Assembly: GCA_016779585.1 (NCBI GenBank)
Contig: JADHNI010000027.1
Coordinates: 1 to 44,635 of the forward strand
DNA: 44,635 nucleotides
Direction: 5' to 3'
Origin: Pseudomonadales bacterium
GTDB lineage: Bacteria; Pseudomonadota; Gammaproteobacteria; Pseudomonadales; Azotimanducaceae
The number at the start of each line of letters is the position of its first letter. Position 1 is the stretch's first letter. Of the stretch, positions 31,733-38,507 are shown piece by piece. Below the pieces are notes generated by a model. It was not told the origin of the DNA, searched no databases, and saw only the letters and a program-made list of their open reading frames with translations. A program made the position numbers and the translations under genes.

Positions 31733-32607
31733 CTTCGTTCCAGCGCGGCAATCCGGTCCTCGAGTGGCGGGTGGCTCATAAAGAGTGCTTTCAGACCCGT
31801 CGGCTTTCCGCCGTTGATCCCGAAAGCTGCAAACTCGCCGGGGAGGTCTTCCGCCTGGTTGCCTTGCAGGCGTTTCAGTGCATCAATCATCTTCTGCTTT
31901 CCGGCGAGACTGGCGCCACCCTCATCTGCCCTGAATTCACGATGTCGGCTGAACCACATGACAATCATGGTGGCAAAAACCGATAGCACGACCTGTGCAA
32001 GAATGGAGGAAATAAAATAGCCGATACCCAGGCCGCGTTCATTTTTGAGAATGACCCTGTCGACAAAGAAGCCGACGATACGCGACAGGAATACAACAAA
32101 TGTGTTTACCACGCCCTGTATCAGTCCCATGGTGACCATGTCACCATTGGCGACGTGGGCGACCTCATGCCCCAGCACAGCTTCTGCTTCATCGGCCGTC
32201 ATCTGCTGCAGCAGGCCGGTTGAAACCGCGACCAGGGCGTTGTTACGACTCATTCCAGTCGCGAAGGCGTTGACAACATCAGACTGGAAGATGCCGACTT
32301 CAGGCATCCCAATCCCGGCAGCTTCAGCCTGTCGGGCAACGGTATCCACCAGCCATCTTTCCTGCGGATGCGTCGGATTCTCTATCACGTGCACGCCCAT
32401 CGCACGCTTGGCGGACCATTTCGAGATCGCGAGTGAGATAAAGGATCCACCGAAACCAATGACGGCAGACATGACCAGCAGGGCCTGCAGGTTCATATCG
32501 ACGCCATTCTGCATCAGGAGTCCTTCGATTCCGAGAATCTGGAAGGTGATACTGATCAGGGCGATCACCGCGATGTTGGTCGCAAGGAACAGAAATATTC
32601 GTGTCAT
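31729..32607 (-). CDS. htpX: protease HtpX (membrane zinc metalloprotease)
   Basis: The 292-residue product matches HtpX of the M48 family: two N-terminal membrane segments (IFLFLATNIAVIALISITFQIL and LLVMSAVIGFGGSFISLAISKW), the zinc site GHEVAHVANGDMV (H-E-x-x-H), further hydrophobic segments, and the downstream Glu ligand in HREFRADEGGA. HtpX degrades misfolded inner-membrane proteins with FtsH. A heat-shock-like promoter lies upstream. It is convergent with the acyl-CoA dehydrogenase genes. Confidence 0.96.
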   Translation of the reverse strand: MTRIFLFLATNIAVIALISITFQILGIEGLLMQNGVDMNLQALLVMSAVIGFGGSFISLAISKWSAKRAMGVHVIENPTHPQERWLVDTVARQAEAAGIGMPEVGIFQSDVVNAFATGMSRNNALVAVSTGLLQQMTADEAEAVLGHEVAHVANGDMVTMGLIQGVVNTFVVFLSRIVGFFVDRVILKNERGLGIGYFISSILAQVVLSVFATMIVMWFSRHREFRADEGGASLAGKQKMIDALKRLQGNQAEDLPGEFAAFGINGGKPTGLKALFMSHPPLEDRIAALERS

Positions 32608-32645
32608 GTGATGTATGCTCTCTCAAAGCAGTTCTGATAGGCCTT

Positions 32646-32673
32646 ATATTGGGGTGCCCTGTTGTTTTTTCAA
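32646..32673 (-). promoter_or_regulatory. sigma-32 (heat-shock) type promoter for htpX
   Basis: Read on the minus strand, TTGAAA (32673-32668), a 13-nt spacer and CCCCAATAT (32654-32646) resemble the RpoH consensus CTTGAA-N13/14-CCCCATnT. Transcription would start about 33 nt before the htpX ATG. Confidence 0.55.
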
Positions 32674-32799
32674 TACGGGATTCCTCAGTATTCAGCTCGA
32701 TTGAGTCTTATTCACGATCAGGGGATTCGTGCACTGCAATGTGTCATTTCGTGGAGCCTCGCGTAAAATCAGCGGCTCAAGTCATCGGAAGCAGTTTTC

Positions 32800-33309
32800 T
32801 TGATTAAAAAGCGATTACAGAAAGGGCAGGCGTCAGTGGTTGCCATTGCGCTGCTTGCAGTGACCCTGTCTGTGGCATGGCTGCTCTGGTCAGGCTTTTT
32901 CAAACCCCATCTGCTGCTGCTCGGTATGTTTTCGGTAGGTATTACAACGTTCCTGGCCGTGCGGATGAACTATTTTGATCATATCGACGGGTTGCACTAC
33001 ATAGGTTTTCGTCTGCCACTTTTTTGGGCCTGGTTGCTAAAGGAAATTGTGCTTTCCAGCATCCTGGTGGCGCGCCTTGTGTGGTCTCCCTCGCTTAAGA
33101 TTCGTCCCCGGTTGGTGAAGATCAGGCGCGAACAGGATGTTGAGCTCCCCCAGGTGATCATGGGGAATTCGATAACCCTGTCTCCGGGCACAATTACCAT
33201 CGATATCGATGAAACAGGACTGCTGGTGCATTGCATCAATCAGGTAACGGCTGATGACCTGAAAAGCGGTGAGCTACTGAAACGGATTGATCAACTTGAA
33301 CGGAGATAA
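32800..33309 (+). CDS. mrpE: Mrp-type Na+/H+ antiporter subunit E
   Basis: The 169-residue protein has three N-terminal hydrophobic segments and the MrpE/MnhE features: W-x-x-F near the start (WLLWSGFFKPHLLLLG), the FRLPLFWAWLLKEIVLSS segment, and a cytoplasmic beta tail with LPQVIMGNSITLSPGTITIDI (the conserved N-S-I-T-L-T/S-P-G-T). It starts with TTG at 32800, with GGAAG 8 nt upstream. It is the first gene of a nine-gene operon for a multisubunit cation/proton antiporter in the inner membrane; MrpE helps assembly and activity. Confidence 0.92.
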   Translation: MIKKRLQKGQASVVAIALLAVTLSVAWLLWSGFFKPHLLLLGMFSVGITTFLAVRMNYFDHIDGLHYIGFRLPLFWAWLLKEIVLSSILVARLVWSPSLKIRPRLVKIRREQDVELPQVIMGNSITLSPGTITIDIDETGLLVHCINQVTADDLKSGELLKRIDQLERR

Positions 33310-33310
33310 C

Positions 33311-33589
33311 ATGATTCTGGTCGGGGTGGCAGTCGCAATCCTCACTACCATGGTACTTGCGGTGATCCGTGCAGTCAGTGGTCCGTCGATTTACGATCGT
33401 GTGCTCGCAGCAAACATGTTTGGTACAAAAACAGTGCTCCTGCTGGCTGTGGTGTCCTTTATCTTCGGGCGTACGGATTTTCTTGATCTCGCGCTGGCTT
33501 ATGCGCTGATCAACCTCGTTGGCGTACTCGCGGTCCTGGGATTCTTTGAAAGTCGGCTGAAAGCCGAAAGGGGGCGTGTTGATGAGTGA
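33311..33589 (+). CDS. mrpF: Mrp-type Na+/H+ antiporter subunit F
   Basis: The 92-residue protein has three hydrophobic segments and the MrpF motif VRA(V/I)-x-GP-x-x-x-DR-(V/I)-LA, here IRAVSGPSIYDRVLAANMFGTK, with the strictly conserved GP...DR. The ATG at 33311 has GGAG 6 nt upstream and starts one base after the mrpE stop. It overlaps mrpG by 8 bp. Confidence 0.92.
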   Translation: MILVGVAVAILTTMVLAVIRAVSGPSIYDRVLAANMFGTKTVLLLAVVSFIFGRTDFLDLALAYALINLVGVLAVLGFFESRLKAERGRVDE

Positions 33590-33929
33590 CTGGATGGAGA
33601 TTGCAGTCGCTGTTCTTGCTAACGGCATGTTGATTCTGGGAGCCTTCTGCGTTTTGACCGGGGGTATTGGCGTACTGCGAATGCCCGAGTTTTTCACCCG
33701 TATGCATGCAGCAAGCCTGACCGACACGATGGCGACACTCCTGCTGTTCTTTGGCTTGATGCTGCATGCAGGATTCTCGCTTGTGACGTTCAAGCTGTTT
33801 GCGATTATGGCTTTCTTGCTCTTTACCGGTCCGACAGCCACTTACGCTCTGGCAAACTCTGCGCTGAGTACAGGGCTGACGCCATCGGAAATGGATGATG
33901 CTGCTGATCAAGCTGAGGAGGCGCTATGA
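33582..33929 (+). CDS. mrpG: Mrp-type Na+/H+ antiporter subunit G
   Basis: The 115-residue protein has three hydrophobic segments and the MrpG signature G-x-L-R-(M/L)-P-(D/E)-x-(F/Y)-x-R-(M/L)-H-A-(A/S) (GVLRMPEFFTRMHAASLTDT), with FTGPTATYALA at the third segment. The ATG at 33582 lies inside the mrpF end. Its acidic tail overlaps the next gene by 4 bp. Confidence 0.92.
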   Translation: MSDWMEIAVAVLANGMLILGAFCVLTGGIGVLRMPEFFTRMHAASLTDTMATLLLFFGLMLHAGFSLVTFKLFAIMAFLLFTGPTATYALANSALSTGLTPSEMDDAADQAEEAL

Positions 33930-34924
33930 CAATTATCTTCTCGCTGTTTCTGCTGACGCTGCTTGTGATCATCGCGATTGCGATTGTTCATACTCGCAAC
34001 CTGTTTGTGTGCATCGCGCTGATGTCCATTTTCAGCCTGCTGATGGCGGTCAACTTCTTCACCCTGGATGCTGCGGACGTCGCGCTGACGGAAGCTGCCG
34101 TCGGCGCTGGTGTCACCACCGTGATATTCCTGACAGCCTTGCGTCTAACAGCAAGGCGGGAGAAGCGCGAAGGCACGAAAGCCAGCCTGCTTTCGCTTTG
34201 TGTTCTGGGTATTACGATGTTGCTGCTGATCTACGCCACCATCGATAATCCAACGCTTGGTGATCCGAATGCTCCGGTCCACGTGCATGTTGCGCCCTAT
34301 TATCTTGAGCAGACATACGAGCTCATGGGGTTCCCGAATGTGGTGACAGCCGTGCTGAGCAGTTTTCGCGGGTATGACACCCTGGGTGAGGTATTTGTGG
34401 TGTTTGCTGCCGCGATCGGTGTGCTGTTTATCCTGGATGCACGCAAAGGCACCGGTCCAGAGTACAGACCTGAACAGGCAGGTTTGAAACATCATCTCAT
34501 TCCGAAGGCCGTGGGTGGGTTGCTGGTACCTTTTGTCATGTTGTTCGGCCTCTATGTGCAGTTTCACGGTGAATATGGTCCTGGCGGTGGATTCCAGGCG
34601 GGTGCGATTTTTGCCACTGCCGTGATTCTTTTCTCCCTGCTGGAAGGTGAGCAGGCGGCCCTGCGGGCGGTACCCCGTTCAGCCCAGATGGCGCTGGTTG
34701 TTGGCGGTGCGAGTCTCTACGGTTTTGTCGGAGTGCTTTGTCTTCTGATGGGAGGCACGTTTCTTGATTACTCCGTGCTCATGCAGGACCCGGTGATTGG
34801 TCGGCAGGTCGGCATTGTCGCTATCGAAGCCGGGGTCGGAATGGCGGTCTGCGGCTCACTCCTGTCAATTTACCATGCGTTTGCAGCACGTCATCCAATG
34901 GAGGGTAGAGATGAATCTGTTTGA
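33926..34924 (+). CDS. fused MrpA-C-terminal (MbhD-like) and MrpB antiporter subunit
   Basis: The 332-residue protein joins two parts that are separate in most Mrp systems. Residues ~1-85 are MbhD-like (DUF4040): three helices with DVALTEAAVGAGVTTVIFLTALR, normally the C-terminal part of MrpA. Residues ~140-332 are MnhB-like, with VVTAVLSSFRGYDTLGEVFVVFAAAIGVL and the YVQFHGEYGPGGGFQAGAIFATAVIL signature (H-G-x-x-x-P-G-G-G-F-Q-x-G). The link between them resembles MbhE. It shows that the MrpA C-terminal domain has been detached from the NuoL-like part and carried with MrpB. It overlaps mrpG by 4 bp and mrpC by 14 bp. Confidence 0.85.
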   Translation: MTIIFSLFLLTLLVIIAIAIVHTRNLFVCIALMSIFSLLMAVNFFTLDAADVALTEAAVGAGVTTVIFLTALRLTARREKREGTKASLLSLCVLGITMLLLIYATIDNPTLGDPNAPVHVHVAPYYLEQTYELMGFPNVVTAVLSSFRGYDTLGEVFVVFAAAIGVLFILDARKGTGPEYRPEQAGLKHHLIPKAVGGLLVPFVMLFGLYVQFHGEYGPGGGFQAGAIFATAVILFSLLEGEQAALRAVPRSAQMALVVGGASLYGFVGVLCLLMGGTFLDYSVLMQDPVIGRQVGIVAIEAGVGMAVCGSLLSIYHAFAARHPMEGRDESV

Positions 34925-35270
34925 GGTTCTTGGTCACTACAATTACTGGGTGTTCTCTATTCTGCTCATGGTCGGAATGTATGCCGTGATTGCGCGAGGA
35001 AATCTGATTAAGAAGCTGGTTGGGCTCTCTATTTTCCAGTCTGCTGTATTCCTGATGTATATCTCGATGGACAAGGTCGAAGGTGGCACGGCTCCAATTC
35101 TTCAGTCGGGAAATCCAGGTCAGTTGTACTCAAATCCCTTGCCCCAGGTGCTTATCCTGACAGCGATTGTTGTGGGTGTTGCGACGCTTGCACTGGGGCT
35201 TGCGATTGTGGTCCGTATTCATGAGCGGTATGGCACCATCGAGGAACAGGAGCTGCTGAACGCAGACTGA
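34911..35270 (+). CDS. mrpC: Mrp-type Na+/H+ antiporter subunit C (NuoK-like)
   Basis: The 119-residue protein has three hydrophobic segments and NuoK-like features: YWVFSILLMVGMYAVIARGNLIKKLVGLSIFQSAVFLMYIS, then NPLPQVLILTAIVVGVATLALGLAIVVRI (the conserved D/N-P-L-P-Q-x-L-V-L-T-A-I-V-I). The ATG at 34911 follows GAGGGTAGAG. Its stop and the next start share one base (TGATG). Confidence 0.93.
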   Translation: MNLFEVLGHYNYWVFSILLMVGMYAVIARGNLIKKLVGLSIFQSAVFLMYISMDKVEGGTAPILQSGNPGQLYSNPLPQVLILTAIVVGVATLALGLAIVVRIHERYGTIEEQELLNAD

Positions 35271-36763
35271 TGAGCATGGATCTCTCCCTCCATCTGCCGA
35301 TTCTTCAGGTTATCGTGCCGTTGCTCGCGGCGCCCCTGGTTGTACTGTTGCAACCTCGAAATCTTGCCTGGGCAGCAACCGTGGCTGTCTGTTTGCTTGC
35401 CTTTGCTATTGCGCTACAGATGGCAAGTCGGGTTCTGCTGGGGGATATCCTGTATTACGAGGTGGGCGGCTGGCGCGCTCCGTTTGGTATTGCGTTGCAG
35501 GTGGATGCGGTTAACGCGCTTTTGCTGGTGGTTGTGTCCGGTGCCGCGAGTTTGGCAGCTCTAGGTTGTCGTGAAAGTCTCTTTGCACAGATCGAACCTC
35601 GTCGCCACCCGCTCTTTTTTGCTGCCTGGCTGCTTCTGCTGGCCGGACTTTCGGGCATGCTGGTATCTGCGGATGCTTTCAATATCTTCGTGTTTATGGA
35701 GATTTCTTCCCTTGCGTCATACATCCTCATTGCGGGTGGTCCTGATCGAAGAGCGCTGCTTGCAGTATTCAAGTACCTGGTTATGGGTACGATTGGCGCG
35801 ACCTTTTACCTGATTGGTGTCGGCCTGATCTACATGATGACGGGTACATTGAACCTGGCGGACATGGCGCGCCTCGTTCCGGAAGTTGCTGATCAACGTC
35901 CGGTGCTGCTGGCAGCCGGATTTATCACGGTTGGCCTGGCGCTTAAAGCGGCACTCTTTCCCATGCATGTCTGGCTCGCCAATGCCTATATGCATGCGCC
36001 TCATGCCGTTTCGGTTTTCCTGGCAGCCTGTGGCACCAAGGTTGCCGTTTACGTCCTTCTACGAATTGATTTTTCCCTGTTCCAGGCGGGTAACCTGGAT
36101 CACTCTATTCGGTTTGCCCTGTTCCTCATGCCGCTGGCGTTGCTCGGTATCTTGGTTTGCTCAGCGGTCGCCATGTTTGAGGGTCAGCTGAAGCGTATGC
36201 TGGCGTTTTCTTCGGTTGCCCAGATTGGTTACATACTCCTCGGAGCCAGTCTGCTCAGTGAAGCAGGTCTGACTTCAAGTCTCCTGCATATGTTCAACCA
36301 TGCCCTGGCGAAGAGTGCGCTGTTCCTTGCCGCAGCCTGTCTCAGCATGAGATTCATGGATCTCCGGATAGATTCGCTCGCAGGTGCCGCGAGGCAGATG
36401 CCGGTGACCTCGGCTGTATTCGTTCTCGGTGGGTTGTCTCTTATTGGTGTTCCGGGGACTGCAGGATTTGTCAGCAAGTGGGTTCTGATCACCGCGCTGC
36501 TGGAGCAGGGTGAGCAGGGTATGGTCATGGTGGCTATTGTGCTTGTCAGCTCTTTGATGGCGGTGGCTTACGTGTGGCGCACGCTAGAAGTGCTTTACTT
36601 TAAAGAACCCGCAGGTGAATTGAAGTTTGCAGAGGCTCCACCCCTGATGCTGGTCATTGCAGGAAGTGCGGCGCTTCTTAACCTGGTGTTTGGCTTGATG
36701 CCGGCGGTGCCACTGGCATTGTCGCAGCAGGCAGCACAGGTATTGATCGGAGGTGCACCATAG
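35270..36763 (+). CDS. mrpD: first ND5/NuoM-like antiporter subunit (MrpD type)
   Basis: The 497-residue protein has about 14 hydrophobic segments and the ion-pumping residues of the family: TM5 Glu in NIFVFMEISSLASY, TM7 Lys in GLALKAALFPMHVWLANAYMHAPHAVS, TM8 Lys in CGTKVAVY and TM12 Lys in GFVSKWVLIT. HNHALAKS-like MFNHALAKSALFLAAA is also typical. It should conduct protons in exchange for Na+ or another cation. The assignment to MrpD rather than another NuoM-like class rests on size and position directly after mrpC. Confidence 0.9.
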   Translation: MSMDLSLHLPILQVIVPLLAAPLVVLLQPRNLAWAATVAVCLLAFAIALQMASRVLLGDILYYEVGGWRAPFGIALQVDAVNALLLVVVSGAASLAALGCRESLFAQIEPRRHPLFFAAWLLLLAGLSGMLVSADAFNIFVFMEISSLASYILIAGGPDRRALLAVFKYLVMGTIGATFYLIGVGLIYMMTGTLNLADMARLVPEVADQRPVLLAAGFITVGLALKAALFPMHVWLANAYMHAPHAVSVFLAACGTKVAVYVLLRIDFSLFQAGNLDHSIRFALFLMPLALLGILVCSAVAMFEGQLKRMLAFSSVAQIGYILLGASLLSEAGLTSSLLHMFNHALAKSALFLAAACLSMRFMDLRIDSLAGAARQMPVTSAVFVLGGLSLIGVPGTAGFVSKWVLITALLEQGEQGMVMVAIVLVSSLMAVAYVWRTLEVLYFKEPAGELKFAEAPPLMLVIAGSAALLNLVFGLMPAVPLALSQQAAQVLIGGAP

Positions 36764-36771
36764 ACAGCTCA

Positions 36772-38232
36772 GTGGTCATCGCGCTCTGCCTGCTGGTGCC
36801 TCTTTGCGGCGCACCTCTCATTGTGGCTGCAGGTCAGGTCAGTGCCAATCTTCGTGAAACCGTGACACTGGTAACGGCGTCAGCCCTGGCGTTTCTTGTG
36901 TGGAGTCTTCTGCCTGAAGTGATGGATGGAGGGCGCCCCGAACTATTTGCCTTCAGCCTGATTGAGCCCCTGGAGATTGCCTTTAGTGTAGAGCCACTCG
37001 GCATGATGTTTGCCGCCCTGGCGTCGGGTCTCTGGATTGTTAACTCTATCTACTCGATCGGTTATATGCGGGGCAACCAGGAGAAAAACCAGACCAGGTT
37101 TTACGCCTGTTTTGCTTTGTCGCTGTTTGCGGCCATCGGCATTGCCTTCGCCGGTAACCTGCTCACGCTGTTCCTGTTCTACGAGATGCTGACCCTTTCC
37201 ACTTACCCGCTTGTTTCCCACAAGGGTGACCAGGATACGGTCTCTTCAGCGCGAATTTATCTAGGTGTCCTGCTGACGACTTCCATTGGCCTCTTTCTAC
37301 CGGCGATTATCTGGACCTACCATGTTGCGGGTACGCTCGATTTTGCCATGGGCGGGGTACTTGCGGGCCATCTCGATGGACCAGCGGTCGGGTTATTGCT
37401 GGGCCTGTTTGTCTTTGGCGTCGGTAAAGCTGCCATGATGCCGGTTCACCGTTGGCTTCCCGCAGCGATGGTTGCGCCGACTCCGGTCAGCGCGCTGCTG
37501 CATGCCGTTGCAGTCGTGAAAGCGGGTGTTTTTACCATCACAAAAGTCATTGTTTACATTTTCGGCGTTGAGTTTCTGTTCTCGGTGCCTGAAAGCAGCT
37601 GGCTGCTTTACGCGGCGTCTTTCACGATTATTGTTGCCTCGCTTGTGGCGCTCCGGCAGACCAACATCAAGCGGTTACTTGCCTACTCGACCATCGCCCA
37701 GCTTTCCTATGTGATCATGGCCGCAGCAATCCTGAAGCCCCTGGCAGAGATCGGTGCAGCGGTTCATATGGTGGCGCACGCCTTCGGCAAGATCACCCTT
37801 TTCTTTGCAGCAGGCGCTATTTACGTGGCGTCAAAGAAGACAGAGCTTTCACAGCTTGCGGGCATTGGCTACAGGATGCCCTGGACCATGACGGCATTCA
37901 CCATTGGTGCACTATCCATGATCGGCGTTCCACCTACCGCCGGATTTGTCTCCAAGTGGTTCATCCTTGCCGGTGCGTTTGAGGCCAGTAACTATGTGGC
38001 AATAGCGACAATAATTGCGAGTACCGTGCTGAATGCTGCCTATTTCCTGCCCATCGTGTTTTCTGTCTGGTTCGGTAAAGAGAGCGCTGAACTGCAGCAG
38101 AATGATCATGGCGAAGCGCCATTCGCCGCTGTGCTGGCGCTTTGTATTACAGGGGCTCTGACCATACTGTTCTTCCTGTTTAATGGCCCGCTGATTGCAC
38201 TCGAGCGGCAGGTTGCTGCAGGACTACCCTAG
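36772..38232 (+). CDS. second ND5/NuoM-like antiporter subunit
   Basis: The 486-residue protein is a second full-length proton-translocating subunit with TM5 Glu (LFLFYEMLTLSTYPLV), TM7 Lys (FGVGKAAMMPVHRWLPAAM), TM8-region Lys (VVKAGVFTITKVI) and TM12 Lys (GFVSKWFIL). WIVNSIYSIGYMRG recalls the NuoL/MrpA N-terminal half, so it may take the place of the pump half of MrpA. The start is assigned to GTG 36772, 8 nt after the previous stop, because no ATG is present; GGAGGTG lies 16 nt before it, so a start at ATA 36760 cannot be excluded. Confidence 0.88.
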   Translation: MVIALCLLVPLCGAPLIVAAGQVSANLRETVTLVTASALAFLVWSLLPEVMDGGRPELFAFSLIEPLEIAFSVEPLGMMFAALASGLWIVNSIYSIGYMRGNQEKNQTRFYACFALSLFAAIGIAFAGNLLTLFLFYEMLTLSTYPLVSHKGDQDTVSSARIYLGVLLTTSIGLFLPAIIWTYHVAGTLDFAMGGVLAGHLDGPAVGLLLGLFVFGVGKAAMMPVHRWLPAAMVAPTPVSALLHAVAVVKAGVFTITKVIVYIFGVEFLFSVPESSWLLYAASFTIIVASLVALRQTNIKRLLAYSTIAQLSYVIMAAAILKPLAEIGAAVHMVAHAFGKITLFFAAGAIYVASKKTELSQLAGIGYRMPWTMTAFTIGALSMIGVPPTAGFVSKWFILAGAFEASNYVAIATIIASTVLNAAYFLPIVFSVWFGKESAELQQNDHGEAPFAAVLALCITGALTILFFLFNGPLIALERQVAAGLP

Positions 38233-38240
38233 GATGAGAA

Positions 38241-38507
38241 ATGAATCAGGAAAATAGCGATCACTGGCTGGTTCGGCCGAAAACGATTCGGGGTATGTGG
38301 ATTGGTGGTTCTGTACTGCTGGCACTGACGGTTGTGCTGCAGCTTGTTGTTCCCATCAAAGGTTATTTCGGCGTTGATGGCTGGTTCGGTTTTGGTGCTG
38401 CCTTTGGTTTTGTGGCTTGCCTGCTGATGGTGCTGGTCGCGAAGGGCCTGGGTTACGTGCTCAAGCGGCGTGAAGATTATTACCAGGATTCGGAGGAGTC
38501 ATCGTGA
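38241..38507 (+). CDS. small two-helix membrane protein of the Mrp-like operon, unassigned subunit
   Basis: The 88-residue protein has two hydrophobic helices (IGGSVLLALTVVLQLVVPI and FGFGAAFGFVACLLMVLVAKGLGYVL) between a polar N-terminus (WLVRPKTIRGMW) and a charged tail (KRREDYYQDSEESS). It does not match any of the named Mrp subunits A-G. It lies between two NuoM-like genes, 8 bp after one and overlapping the next by 4 bp, so it is probably a stable part of the complex. I do not recognise the family. Confidence 0.8.
   Translation: MNQENSDHWLVRPKTIRGMWIGGSVLLALTVVLQLVVPIKGYFGVDGWFGFGAAFGFVACLLMVLVAKGLGYVLKRREDYYQDSEESS

Noticed and set aside
33926-34924. Assembly error joining two genes in the MrpA-C/MrpB fusion
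   Set aside because: The frame is continuous through both domains with normal linker sequence and coupled neighbours. A fusion is simpler.
36760-36772. Damaged start codon of the second NuoM-like gene (ATA for ATG)
   Set aside because: A GTG at 36772 is an acceptable start, and turning ATA 36760 into ATG would remove the previous gene's stop codon, so ancestral ATG there is unlikely.
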